Below, one piece after another: positions 1 through 8,083 of a DNA stretch of 64,000 nucleotides. The translations under genes were made by a program, and so were the position numbers. Location: contig NZ_PVXO01000052.1 of assembly GCF_002995785.1 (NCBI RefSeq), positions 1-64,000 of the forward strand, read 5' to 3'. Positions within the stretch are counted from its first letter, which is position 1. Each line of letters starts with the position of its first letter. The notes beneath the pieces are model-generated. The model did not search any database and was not told the origin of the DNA. It worked only from the letters and a program-made list of their open reading frames with translations. This DNA comes from Clostridium liquoris. GTDB lineage: Bacteria; Bacillota; Clostridia; Clostridiales; Clostridiaceae.

Positions 1-20
1 AAAATTAAGGGGATAAGTAC

Positions 21-46
21 GCCCTTTCGGGCCGCGGGCGAAGCCC
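21..46. repeat. two tandem GC-rich mini-hairpins
   Basis: Two short hairpins lie side by side in otherwise AT-rich DNA: GCCC-TTTC-GGGC at 21-32 and GGGC-GAA-GCCC at 36-46. No open frame is visible across them. Their base composition and their position just before the insertion-sequence-like end at 81-123 suggest that they are the tail of a mobile element lying mostly to the left of the window. This is inference only. Confidence 0.4.
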
Positions 47-80
47 TATTGGATAAAATTTTCAACTGAATTTATAATGG

Positions 81-123
81 GAAAAATTCAAAAAATAAAT
101 TGCCCACTTTAACTTGACACAAA
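81..123 (+). repeat. 43-bp repeat, insertion-sequence-like end (copy 1)
   Basis: This 43-base stretch contains CCACTTTAACTTGACACAAA. It recurs in inverted orientation at 20175-20217 with two mismatches, and a 13-base piece recurs at 14560-14572. Long near-identical intergenic repeats of this kind are usual for terminal inverted repeats left by transposons. No transposase gene is visible beside either copy, so family assignment is not possible from the window. Confidence 0.5.
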
Positions 124-215
124 CAATGCCACAGTCTCATATGCATTGAATGTATAAAAGTGATATAATTTAAACTGTCGTGATACCGGCAGCGGTTAAA
201 GAAGGAGGCTAAAGA

Positions 216-944
216 ATGAAAAAAATATTTAACAAACCAAATTTTATAAAATTTGTATTTATAACAATGATATTATCATCCGTTTTTGTAACAGTCAAAA
301 TGATTATGGCACCCACAGTTGCACCCCTTCATAATCCCGATATAAGGGTAAAGAGTGATTACTTTTTGATGCTTTTGCAGTGTATACTGGGCACATTTGC
401 AATGCTGCTTCCGGGCTTTACAGAAAGACGTTTGAAAGTAAGCATACCAACAAATATGATATTTGTATATTCTGTATTTCTTTATTGCGCAATTTATTTG
501 GGAGAAGTAAAGAACTTTTATTACAGAATTCCCAACTGGGATATGATTTTACACACCTTCAGTGGTGCTATGATGGGTGCATTAGGATTTACCGTAATAA
601 GTTTCCTGAACAAAACAGAAAAAGTCCCGGTTTATCTTACACCTATATTTGTCGCATTTTTCTCCTTTTGCTTTGCTGTAACTGCTGGTGTCTTTTGGGA
701 GTTTTATGAGTATGCCGCAGATGGAATATTAGGAACCAATATGCAAAAATTCGGAGCAGAGGACGGAACCTTGTTCGTAGGACACTATGCCCTAACAGAT
801 ACAATGACCGATTTGTTGGTAGACTGTATTGGCGCCTTTGCCATGTCTGTAATAGGCTATATCTCTATTAAATACGGTAAAAACTGGCATGAAAGATTCA
901 TGTTCAAACGCAAGAATAATGAGAATAATAGGGACAGCCTATAG
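216..944 (+). CDS. DUF2238 (YjdF-like) integral membrane protein
   Basis: The 242-residue protein has several hydrophobic helices (about residues 10-30, 50-65, 80-95, 110-130, 140-162 and 200-220). It carries the conserved features of the DUF2238/YjdF family: a W-D-x2-L-H-x2-S-G segment near residues 108-116, an F-W-E-x2-E segment near residue 160, and a D-T-x2-D-x3-D-x2-G segment near the end. The family's function is not established. A strong ribosome site (AAGGAGG) lies 7 bases before the ATG. It is a single-gene unit closed by a hairpin terminator just downstream. The family assignment is from motifs; no substrate can be inferred. Confidence 0.75.
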   Translation: MKKIFNKPNFIKFVFITMILSSVFVTVKMIMAPTVAPLHNPDIRVKSDYFLMLLQCILGTFAMLLPGFTERRLKVSIPTNMIFVYSVFLYCAIYLGEVKNFYYRIPNWDMILHTFSGAMMGALGFTVISFLNKTEKVPVYLTPIFVAFFSFCFAVTAGVFWEFYEYAADGILGTNMQKFGAEDGTLFVGHYALTDTMTDLLVDCIGAFAMSVIGYISIKYGKNWHERFMFKRKNNENNRDSL

Positions 945-966
945 TTTGAGAATAATGTAACGAAAG

Positions 967-996
967 GGATGCTCAATACAAGCTGAGCATCCTTTT
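967..996 (+). terminator. intrinsic terminator after DUF2238 gene
   Basis: GGATGCTCA (967-975) pairs perfectly with TGAGCATCC (984-992), and TTTT follows. It lies 22 bases after the stop codon of the upstream gene. Confidence 0.85.
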
Positions 997-1014
997 CATT
1001 ACGTGAATTTCCAG

Positions 1015-1041
1015 TTTTTGAAAGGGGTCAGGCACTTGGTA
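1015..1041 (+). repeat. dispersed GGGGTCAGGCAC repeat, plus orientation
   Basis: This is one of six intergenic copies of a short repeat with the core GGGGTCAGGCAC in the window. Here the core is preceded by TTTTTGAAA and followed by TTGGTA. The copy at 2600-2626 has the same flanks. The other four are in the opposite orientation with different flanks. The pattern resembles REP-type elements mobilised by IS200/IS605-like transposases, but no transposase is present here. Confidence 0.7.
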
Positions 1042-1153
1042 TAAAGTTAATTAAAAGTTAACTGTTATGTCATACTATTGTATTTTAAAAGAATTATAAT
1101 ATACTAAATAGAATTTATTAATTTTTTACATAGCATAAGGTGGTGTTGTAACT

Positions 1154-2509
1154 ATGAAAGTTATTTTTATAACTCCTGCGGCAGACATCAGGAGAAATTC
1201 ATTTTATAGGTTTGGAGGAAACACTTACGGACACAAAAACAATATTACGGGTCCTTTAATACTAGGTCATATTTTGAAAAATTCAGGCTGTGATGTGGAA
1301 TGTTATGAAGAATTATATACAGACCCTGATTACTCAAAAATGGACTATGCAGATGTTGTATGTATATATACCATGACTTGTAATTCAAAACGTGCTTATG
1401 ATATAGGTGACTTTTTCAGGAATGAAATGAAAAAAAGAGTATTGATTGGCGGTATGCATGCATCTGCAATGCCAGAAGAGGCACTTCTTCATGCAGATCA
1501 GGTAATAGTTGGAGAAGGAGAAGGTGTAATTGAAGACGTTGTGTATGGCAAGATGAAAGATAAAATAGTCTATGGAACTCCCGTAGAAAATCTCGATGAA
1601 ATACCTTTCCCTGATTATACACTATTAAAGACACCTGCAAAAGCAGCAAATGTTATGACTTCAAGAGGGTGTCCATTTTCATGTAATTTTTGTACAACTT
1701 CTAGAATGTTTTATCCATATAGAACCAGAACACCAGATAATGTAATTAAAGAATTGGAAATTTATAAAAAAGCAGGTTTTAAATATGTAAACTTTGAAGA
1801 TGATAACTTCACTGCAGACAAAAAAAGAGCCAAAGAAATATTAAGAAAAATGATAGACAATGATCTTGTGTTCAAAGAAACTTTTTTCTTTGGAAGAACT
1901 GATATGGCAAATGATGAAGAACTCTTGGATCTTTTGAGCAGAGCTCATTTAAGAAGGACTCTTATAGGCATAGAATCCTTAAATCAAGAATCTTTGGATT
2001 ATGTAAATAAAAGACAAAGTATTGAGGATATTAAAAGATGTGGTGAAAAATTGTCCAAGTATAAAATTAAGATTATAGCAAGCATAGTATTAGGTCTTGA
2101 TTATGATAATATATCAGATATAGATAGATCTGTACAGTTTTGCAAAGACATAAATGCATATCAGCTTCAACCGGCTGTGCTTACACCATACCCTGGTACT
2201 CCTGTATTTGATCAGTTTGAAAAAGAAGGAAGAATTTTAACAAAAGAATGGGAATATTATGATATGACAAATGTTGTTTTTAAACCTTCAAAAATATCTC
2301 CTGCTGACTTACAAAGGGAATTTTTTAAAGCCGCTAAAAGTTTCTACTCCTTCAACGGTGCATTAAAAATACTTAAAACCTATGGATTTGATGCAGGGAT
2401 ACGAAGACTTGCATTTTGGTTTTTTACAAGGTTTGGAGTACCATATTTTAATCATTTATCGGAAAAAAGCAATGGAAATTTATTTTATAGATTGAACCAT
2501 GGTTTTTAG
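1154..2509 (+). CDS. B12-binding domain radical SAM protein
   Basis: The 451-residue protein has the two-part layout of cobalamin-dependent radical SAM enzymes (BchE/MiaB-like class B). An N-terminal Rossmann-type B12-binding region spans about residues 1-145, with the typical GGMHAS at 99-104 and GEGE at 120-123. A radical SAM barrel follows, with C173, C177 and C180 as the C-x3-C-x2-C ligands of the 4Fe-4S cluster. A C-terminal helical tail ends the protein. No DXHXXG motif is obvious in the B12 region, so cobalamin may bind base-off or not at all. Members modify lipids, bacteriochlorophyll or antibiotics; the substrate here is unknown. AAGGTGGTG lies 8 bases before the ATG. It appears monocistronic, between two copies of a dispersed repeat. 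Confidence 0.8.
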   Translation: MKVIFITPAADIRRNSFYRFGGNTYGHKNNITGPLILGHILKNSGCDVECYEELYTDPDYSKMDYADVVCIYTMTCNSKRAYDIGDFFRNEMKKRVLIGGMHASAMPEEALLHADQVIVGEGEGVIEDVVYGKMKDKIVYGTPVENLDEIPFPDYTLLKTPAKAANVMTSRGCPFSCNFCTTSRMFYPYRTRTPDNVIKELEIYKKAGFKYVNFEDDNFTADKKRAKEILRKMIDNDLVFKETFFFGRTDMANDEELLDLLSRAHLRRTLIGIESLNQESLDYVNKRQSIEDIKRCGEKLSKYKIKIIASIVLGLDYDNISDIDRSVQFCKDINAYQLQPAVLTPYPGTPVFDQFEKEGRILTKEWEYYDMTNVVFKPSKISPADLQREFFKAAKSFYSFNGALKILKTYGFDAGIRRLAFWFFTRFGVPYFNHLSEKSNGNLFYRLNHGF

Positions 2510-2599
2510 TAATATCTGATATTCAACCTTTAATGATTTAGATACAGAAATTAAGGTAGGATCAGTTAATATATGTAGGTCAGGTGCCTGAACTTCCAT

Positions 2600-2626
2600 T
2601 TTTTGAAAGGGGTCAGGCACCTGGTA
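2600..2626 (+). repeat. dispersed GGGGTCAGGCAC repeat, plus orientation (second copy)
   Basis: It has the same flanks as the copy at 1015-1041 and sits after the radical SAM gene, so that gene is bracketed by two like-oriented copies. A partly related GGTCAGGTGCCTGAAC lies just before it at 2579-2594 and can fold back on itself. Confidence 0.65.
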
Positions 2627-2636
2627 CTTGTTTCCA

Positions 2637-2897
2637 TTACAGAATTATGGTTACTTCATCGCCTCCCTGTGATTTTACTTCCACCATTTTCAGCCCCTTG
2701 TAGTCTTTCAAATATTTCAAGCTCCTTGCAAGTTCGCGGAAATCTACACAATCCAATATTTCTTTTGTCTTAGCATCAAAATGCTTATCTACCCTCTTAA
2801 GTACAAAATCAGCTATTTTGCAAGCAACACCTGCAATACTTAAAGGTACAGGAATAAAAAAACTCTTACCATTTTTTTCTCTTATATAAATTCTCAT
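2637..2897 (-). CDS. small conserved protein of a DUF2089/SHOCT-like module
   Basis: It would encode 86 residues from the ATG at 2897, chosen because AAAGGGA precedes it; longer in-frame starts exist up to 2960. The N-terminus (MRIYIREKNGK, then a hydrophobic IPVPLSIAGVA stretch) and the C-terminus (VEVKSQGGDEVTI) resemble the end of the neighbouring 123-residue protein (VDVKSEKGDNVEI), so the two look like divergent relatives. It is the last gene of a three-gene minus-strand operon. The function is unknown; the neighbourhood suggests a role with the putative regulator at 3359-3721, possibly in envelope stress. Confidence 0.6.
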   Translation of the reverse strand: MRIYIREKNGKSFFIPVPLSIAGVACKIADFVLKRVDKHFDAKTKEILDCVDFRELARSLKYLKDYKGLKMVEVKSQGGDEVTIIL

Positions 2898-2965
2898 TGC
2901 AACTATTCCCTTTCGCATCCCTTTTTCTGCACAGAAGAATTTTACTACCTGTGCATACAATGCTG

Positions 2966-3337
2966 TTATTCAACAACAATCTCAACGTTGTCACCCTTTT
3001 CACTTTTCACGTCTACTATCTTTCCATCTAATCCCTCGGCTACAGCTTGGAGAATAGCCTGAATGTCTATGTCCTCAATGCCTTCTACTCCTTCTACCTT
3101 AGGTATTCTCTTAATAGCACTCCCTAAAGTTTTTATAAACTTTACAGGTATATTTATATTTACGTCATCTCCAGTTGATGAATTAACCTTAATTTTAAGC
3201 ATTTTATCTATATTGTTCTCAGCAGTTGGGACAATCTTTTTTGTTGCAGTTAAAGCTTCTATTAACTCCTGGGCTTTTTCAGCATCAATTTTCCCCTGCT
3301 CCAACATTTTTAATACTCTCATTACCTCTTCATTCAT
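2966..3337 (-). CDS. SHOCT-like/YvlB N-terminal domain protein
   Basis: The protein has 123 residues. The first 30 (MNEEVMRVLKMLEQGKIDAE onward) form a SHOCT-like helical domain, the short N-terminal module also seen in YvlB/LiaX-type proteins of the bacitracin and daptomycin stress response. The rest has two stretches of the type V-x-I-x-V-x-V that look like beta-rich repeats, and it ends with VKSEKGDNVEIVVE. No membrane segment or catalytic motif is seen. It lies 21 bases downstream of the DUF2089 gene and just upstream of a related small gene, so the three are probably co-transcribed. The domain call is by pattern; the role is inferred. Confidence 0.65.
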   Translation of the reverse strand: MNEEVMRVLKMLEQGKIDAEKAQELIEALTATKKIVPTAENNIDKMLKIKVNSSTGDDVNINIPVKFIKTLGSAIKRIPKVEGVEGIEDIDIQAILQAVAEGLDGKIVDVKSEKGDNVEIVVE

Positions 3338-3358
3338 TTAATACAACTCCTTTAAATA

Positions 3359-3721
3359 CTATTTTCTTAATAAATCTAATGCTTCCTCAGCTGTAATTTC
3401 TCCATTTTCAAGCTTATCAATCACATCAGCACTGTTATCCTCTTTTTCTTTGATTTGTGTATATCCAAAGGATGCAATTACATCCTCCAGCTTACCTCGA
3501 ACTGTAGGATAAGATATCCCTAGTTCCTTTTCAACATCTTTAATATTACCACGGCATTTTATAAAGACCTCAATAAAATTTAGCTGCTCCATGGTTAAAT
3601 AAGAGAACTTGGATAATTCAAAGTCATTTTCAATAACAGTGCCACACTTTTTGCATTTTAGTTTTGTAACAATAAGTTTTGAAGAACATACAGGGCACTT
3701 TGTTATTATTTTGTATGCCAT
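3359..3721 (-). CDS. DUF2089 domain protein, likely zinc-ribbon/HTH regulator
   Basis: The 120-residue product from the ATG at 3721 has GGAGAG upstream; an in-frame extension to 3811 would run through the promoter and is rejected. The N-terminus has a zinc ribbon (C-P-V-C, then C-K-K-C about 14 residues later). A helix-turn-helix-like region follows (LTMEQLNFIEVFIKCRGNIK, then LGISYPTVRGKL). A C-terminal SHOCT-like tail (DKLENGEITAEEALDLLRK) matches the N-terminus of the next gene's product. This architecture is DUF2089. It probably regulates its own operon, whose other two members follow on the same strand. Confidence 0.75.
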   Translation of the reverse strand: MAYKIITKCPVCSSKLIVTKLKCKKCGTVIENDFELSKFSYLTMEQLNFIEVFIKCRGNIKDVEKELGISYPTVRGKLEDVIASFGYTQIKEKEDNSADVIDKLENGEITAEEALDLLRK

Positions 3722-3743
3722 ACTAATCACTCTCCATGGTTTC

Positions 3744-3771
3744 ATTATACTACCATTATTTAAAAAATCAA
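3744..3771 (-). promoter_or_regulatory. sigma-A-type promoter of the DUF2089 operon
   Basis: On the minus strand, TTGATT (3771-3766) and TATAAT (3749-3744) are separated by 16 bases. The promoter lies about 25 bases before the chosen start codon, which supports the shorter protein. Confidence 0.6.
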
Positions 3772-3938
3772 TACTAATATTAATCTTATTAATATTTACT
3801 TGTTTAAACATTAAATATATTAATTTATTAATTAATTATTTGAATTAGATAACCTGATAAACAGAATTCTTAACAATCCTTAAATTTCATTAAACATTGT
3901 CAAGGCTATATTGACATTGAGAGTACGAGCAAATAGAA

Positions 3939-3994
3939 CGTTTTATGATTTTGCCCATATATTAATTATGGGATGTTAATAAAACGCTTTTTTT
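3939..3994 (+). terminator. stem-loop with T-run upstream of glycosyltransferase operon
   Basis: CGTTTTAT (3939-3946) pairs with ATAAAACG (3979-3986), and inside it CCCATA (3954-3959) pairs with TATGGG (3967-3972). CTTTTTTT follows, so this reads as an intrinsic terminator on the plus strand. No plus-strand gene ends upstream of it. Because it sits about 80 bases before the glycosyltransferase start, with TTGACA at 3911-3916 upstream, it could be a transcription attenuator in that operon's leader. Confidence 0.5.
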
Positions 3995-4075
3995 GAACAG
4001 TTTCAATGAATTACTTGATATATCCTATGTAAACTGGATTTAAAAAATGATTTACTTCTGGAGGAGTGATATAAA

Positions 4076-5425
4076 ATGACAATGTTATATGATCGTGCAG
4101 CAGGACTTGTAAGCGTAATTATCCCTGCCTATGATTATGATGGCTATATAATTGATACTCTTGAAAGTTTAAAAAGGCAAACCTATTCTGATATAGAGAT
4201 TATTTTAATAGATGATTGTTCACAGGATAACACAAAAACTATTGTAAATGAATGGCATACTAAAAATTCAGATAGGTTTGCGGATTTTATATATATACGG
4301 CTGCCAAGAAATCTTGGTTTCGAGTGGGCTGTAAATATTGGCTTATGTCTATCCAAAGGAGAATATGTTGTATTTCACGACGCCGATGACATTAGCCATG
4401 AGGAAAAAATTGAAAAGCAGGTAAAATATCTTCAGGAACATCCTGATACTGCTGCATTAGGCACTGTATTTTCATCTTTTCGGCATGATATATCAAATAT
4501 TATATCTACCAGCAACTGGATTAGTTTTGATACAAATGAAATTGAAAGAAACTATAAGGTTGATATTAGGCACTGTGTGTGCTATGGCACACTTATGATC
4601 CGTGCCTATATTATAGATGAAATCATTGGTTTCAATAAAGCAGTTCTATTTTCTAATGATTTCTTTTTTGTAAGTAATATTGTAAATCATGACTTTATCG
4701 TTGAGAACTTAAATGAAAACCTGTTTTTTTACAGAAACCATGATAAGCAATTTTCACGTAGTCTTTATGAGGACGATACCGTAACTAATAATTATAAAGA
4801 AAAAAGGAAAAAAAATGAGGGCCAAGCAAGTATTGTTGTACCAATAAAAGGTATATCGGATAAAGTCAAGGAAACCTTGGAGAGTATAGCCTCCCAAACT
4901 TACGATAATCTTGAATTAGTTATTATAGATGAGCAGCCTGATATTAATACAGAAGACTTTATTAGCAATTGGGCAGAACCATATAAAAATAATGGTAAAT
5001 TTAAAGATTTAGTATATTTCCCCTTGCCAAGGGAAGTTGGATTTCCTTGGGTTTATAATATAGGGGCTTACCTTTCTAAAGGAGAATTTATAGCATTTCA
5101 CAATGTTGGAGGTAAAAGCCATGCAAAAAGAATAGAAGAACAGATTGGGTTTTTAAGGAACAATTTCATGTATAGTGTTGTAGGTACAAATTATAATGAC
5201 AGTGGAGATTATATAAAATTCAAGGATGATATTGAATATTCCTATACCGTTGATTTTATGCCTTGCATGAATTTTAATACGCTCCTTTTTCGCAGCGAAA
5301 TTATAGATAAAACTGGAGGTATTAATAAACGTATTGATGGTGCAGAAGACTTTGAATTTATTTTTAATCTTTTACACCATGGCTACAGAGTAGAGAATCT
5401 ATCTGACATTCTATACTATCAATAG
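4076..5425 (+). CDS. tandem family 2 glycosyltransferase (second domain degenerate)
   Basis: The 449-residue protein has two GT-A fold domains of family GT2, about residues 11-235 and 250-449. The first has the SVIIPAYD opening, the LIDDCS nucleotide-sugar contact and the metal-binding DAD at 102-104. In the second, the equivalent place reads N-V-G-G (343-346), so its metal ligands are gone and it is probably not catalytic. The first domain would transfer an activated sugar, perhaps to a surface or spore polymer. GGAGGAG lies upstream of the ATG. The next gene begins 20 bases downstream and encodes a related GT2 domain, so the pair forms an operon. The family is clear; the acceptor is unknown. 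Confidence 0.8.
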   Translation: MTMLYDRAAGLVSVIIPAYDYDGYIIDTLESLKRQTYSDIEIILIDDCSQDNTKTIVNEWHTKNSDRFADFIYIRLPRNLGFEWAVNIGLCLSKGEYVVFHDADDISHEEKIEKQVKYLQEHPDTAALGTVFSSFRHDISNIISTSNWISFDTNEIERNYKVDIRHCVCYGTLMIRAYIIDEIIGFNKAVLFSNDFFFVSNIVNHDFIVENLNENLFFYRNHDKQFSRSLYEDDTVTNNYKEKRKKNEGQASIVVPIKGISDKVKETLESIASQTYDNLELVIIDEQPDINTEDFISNWAEPYKNNGKFKDLVYFPLPREVGFPWVYNIGAYLSKGEFIAFHNVGGKSHAKRIEEQIGFLRNNFMYSVVGTNYNDSGDYIKFKDDIEYSYTVDFMPCMNFNTLLFRSEIIDKTGGINKRIDGAEDFEFIFNLLHHGYRVENLSDILYYQ

Positions 5426-5444
5426 ATAAAAAAGTAGGTGAATA

Positions 5445-7970
5445 ATGATTATGAAGCCAGAAATTAGTGTTATTATGCCAGTATACAATTGTAAGCAGTA
5501 TATCTTTGAATCCATTAAAAGCATATGTAATCAAAGCTTTGAAAACTGGGAACTTATTATTATTAATGACAATTCTATAGAAAATATTGAAGAAGAAATA
5601 CAAAAAATACAGGATGACAGAATTCATTATCATGCCTTTGTAGAACATGAAGGCTTATTTAATACATTAAAATATGGTTTACAGCAAGCACAGGGAGATT
5701 TTATCACATTTCATGATCCAGATGATATTAGTTCTCCTACCAGATTTTATGAACAACTCAATTACCTTAAATCCAATGATGATTTAGGCATGGTTTCATG
5801 CCTTATCAGATGTTTTACTAATGATACTAGTTATCGTAATGCCTGTACTTTTATAGAGAAAATTCAAAATGCTTATATATCCAAAGAACAAATTGAAAAT
5901 GCAATTATCAATGGATTTTCTCCAGTTATATTTCCTACAATAATGATGCGCAGAAGTCTATTAAGTGGAATTGAGTTCCATAAAGAAGAAAACCAGCTAG
6001 AAGACTACTTTCAGATATTTTTGCATTTGCTTAAACAAGGCAGATTGGAAAAGCTGAACAGCATTCTTTATTATTATAGAAGGCATAAAAATTCCTATCA
6101 TATTCAAAATGAAAAAAGTTATTCTGAAACAGTAGAAGCCCAGCTAAGCAAAAGCGGAGTACAAAATTTTATAAAATATAGGGAGCTCTACAAAGACTTA
6201 GAAAAGGAACAGTATGTAGTCAGTAAATCCAAGGAAGATAGCCCCTTAAGAATATTGATGCTTATAGATGCCCTAAATATTGGTGGAACAGAGATGTATG
6301 TATTGGAGCTTGCAAAATCCTTGGAAAAGTTAGGAGCACATGTAATTATCGGAACCTCTGGGGGCCCACTAGTAGAAGTATTCAAACATTATGGATTAAA
6401 AGTTGTAAAAATTCCTTTTACCAGCGACTATATTTCCAATAAAAACATTATGAAGCTAATTAAATTAACAAAGAAAATAATAGATGAAGAAAAAATCAAT
6501 TTGCTTCACTGTCACCTTTTTGCAAGTATGCGCTTAGGAAATGATATTTATAGAAGCTACAAGATTCCATATATAGTCACGCTGCATGGCCTATTTTATC
6601 CTAATGATATACTATTTCTTTCCTGCATCAATGCAGCTAAAATTATTGCAGTAAGCGAACCAATTAAAAAGCAAATTCAATCAAAATTAGGCTCAAGAAT
6701 AAGAGGAGAAATTGTGGTGATTCCAAATGGAATTGATATGGAAAATTTTCACCCTCAGCATACAATAAAGAATTTAACAAGTCAGCTTGGTATACCTGAA
6801 AACTCTCAGGTTATAACTTACTGCAGTCGTCTGGATTGGGGGAAAACCTTAGCTGCAGAAGCTTTTATTTTTGCATGTTATATTTTAATGAATAAAAATA
6901 AACATCTACATGCTTTTGTTATTGGAGATGGAGCTGATAAAAATTTAATCACACATGAAGTAAACATTCTAAATAAAATGTTACAAAGAAATGCAATTCA
7001 TGTAGTAGGTGCAAAATTTAACGTACTGCCTTATTATCAAAATGCAAATATTGTAGTTGGTACTGCAAGAGTGGCACTTGAGGCCATGAGTTGTGGCAAG
7101 CCAGTTATTGCAGTGGGGAATCATGGATATACCGGAATCATTAATCCTAAATCTATGAATGAGCAATGGAATATGTATTTTGGCGATCATGATTCAATAA
7201 AAAAAGCAGATCCCTTAACACTTGCAAAAGATTTAAATGAATTACTGCAAAATACCAAAGCATGTAAATCCTTAGAAAAATGGGGCAGAAGCTGGTGTGA
7301 AAAAAAATTTCATAGTGGACTTGTAGCAAAAGATATTTTTAATTTATACCAAGAAGTTTTATCTGAAAAAGAAGTAGAAAATACACATAAAGAAAATATG
7401 TATAATAATATAGAAATAGATATACAGACAAAAGAAAGTCCTCTTTTAGAAAAAACTTTTTCCGTAATCAGTACAATTCCTGATGACATTGAATTTACTC
7501 CAGAAATAAATGAAATAGCATTTGGTTCCAATAATGCAGTTGTACGATACTGCAACAATTGTATCAATGGTAAATTTGATATTACCATACCTTTTACTAT
7601 AATATTGAAAGATAAAAAAGATTCTAGTAAAACACTAACTGTACCTGATTTGCTCCATCTTGAATTAAATGGCTATAACTGTAATAATTGCATCCACAAA
7701 CAAGATTGTGAATGTGAAGAAATGGTAAATATTAAAGATAAATGCGGAATGAAAATAGAAACTGAAATAAATAATAATCCTATTATTGATCAGTATAACC
7801 AGAATATTAAATTTCAGGTCATTACCAGGATATACGTTAACCTATGCGATTCAGATATATTTGACTTGGGAACTGAAATCTATAGATCAAGTTCTATTAT
7901 TGGTGGAGATGATAATTCCGATTATGATGACAACTCACTTATGGGAGGATATCCTCATAACAGACCTTAA
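5445..7970 (+). CDS. GT2-GT4 glycosyltransferase fusion with Cys-rich C-terminal domain
   Basis: This 841-residue protein has three parts. Residues 1-260 are a GT2 domain with SVIMPVYN and an intact DPD metal motif (residues about 93-95). Residues 270-650 are a GT-B family GT4 domain, with a glycine-rich NIGGTEMYV loop, IPNGID, and the late EAMSCGKPVIA donor-site segment. Residues 680-841 are a beta-rich domain with clustered cysteines (a C-x2-C near 715, and C-x2-C-x5-C-x-C near 755-765) that I do not recognise. AGGTG precedes the ATG, and a second ATG two codons later is possible. It is the last gene of the pair and is followed by a terminator. It probably builds a sugar chain on a surface or spore-coat acceptor; this is inferred. 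Confidence 0.8.
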   Translation: MIMKPEISVIMPVYNCKQYIFESIKSICNQSFENWELIIINDNSIENIEEEIQKIQDDRIHYHAFVEHEGLFNTLKYGLQQAQGDFITFHDPDDISSPTRFYEQLNYLKSNDDLGMVSCLIRCFTNDTSYRNACTFIEKIQNAYISKEQIENAIINGFSPVIFPTIMMRRSLLSGIEFHKEENQLEDYFQIFLHLLKQGRLEKLNSILYYYRRHKNSYHIQNEKSYSETVEAQLSKSGVQNFIKYRELYKDLEKEQYVVSKSKEDSPLRILMLIDALNIGGTEMYVLELAKSLEKLGAHVIIGTSGGPLVEVFKHYGLKVVKIPFTSDYISNKNIMKLIKLTKKIIDEEKINLLHCHLFASMRLGNDIYRSYKIPYIVTLHGLFYPNDILFLSCINAAKIIAVSEPIKKQIQSKLGSRIRGEIVVIPNGIDMENFHPQHTIKNLTSQLGIPENSQVITYCSRLDWGKTLAAEAFIFACYILMNKNKHLHAFVIGDGADKNLITHEVNILNKMLQRNAIHVVGAKFNVLPYYQNANIVVGTARVALEAMSCGKPVIAVGNHGYTGIINPKSMNEQWNMYFGDHDSIKKADPLTLAKDLNELLQNTKACKSLEKWGRSWCEKKFHSGLVAKDIFNLYQEVLSEKEVENTHKENMYNNIEIDIQTKESPLLEKTFSVISTIPDDIEFTPEINEIAFGSNNAVVRYCNNCINGKFDITIPFTIILKDKKDSSKTLTVPDLLHLELNGYNCNNCIHKQDCECEEMVNIKDKCGMKIETEINNNPIIDQYNQNIKFQVITRIYVNLCDSDIFDLGTEIYRSSSIIGGDDNSDYDDNSLMGGYPHNRP

Positions 7971-7994
7971 TAAAAAATAAGTAAACTATATGAG

Positions 7995-8035
7995 AAAGTT
8001 GGCAATGAACAGTTATTGTACATTGTCAACTTTTA
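7995..8035 (+). terminator. intrinsic terminator after glycosyltransferase operon
   Basis: AAAGTTGGCAATG (7995-8007) pairs with CATTGTCAACTTT (8021-8033) with one G-T pair, and a TTTT run forms the end of the stem. Confidence 0.8.
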
Positions 8036-8083
8036 GTATATCAACCCAAGCAGCAGCGCAGCATTTATAATTCCCAACACTCT

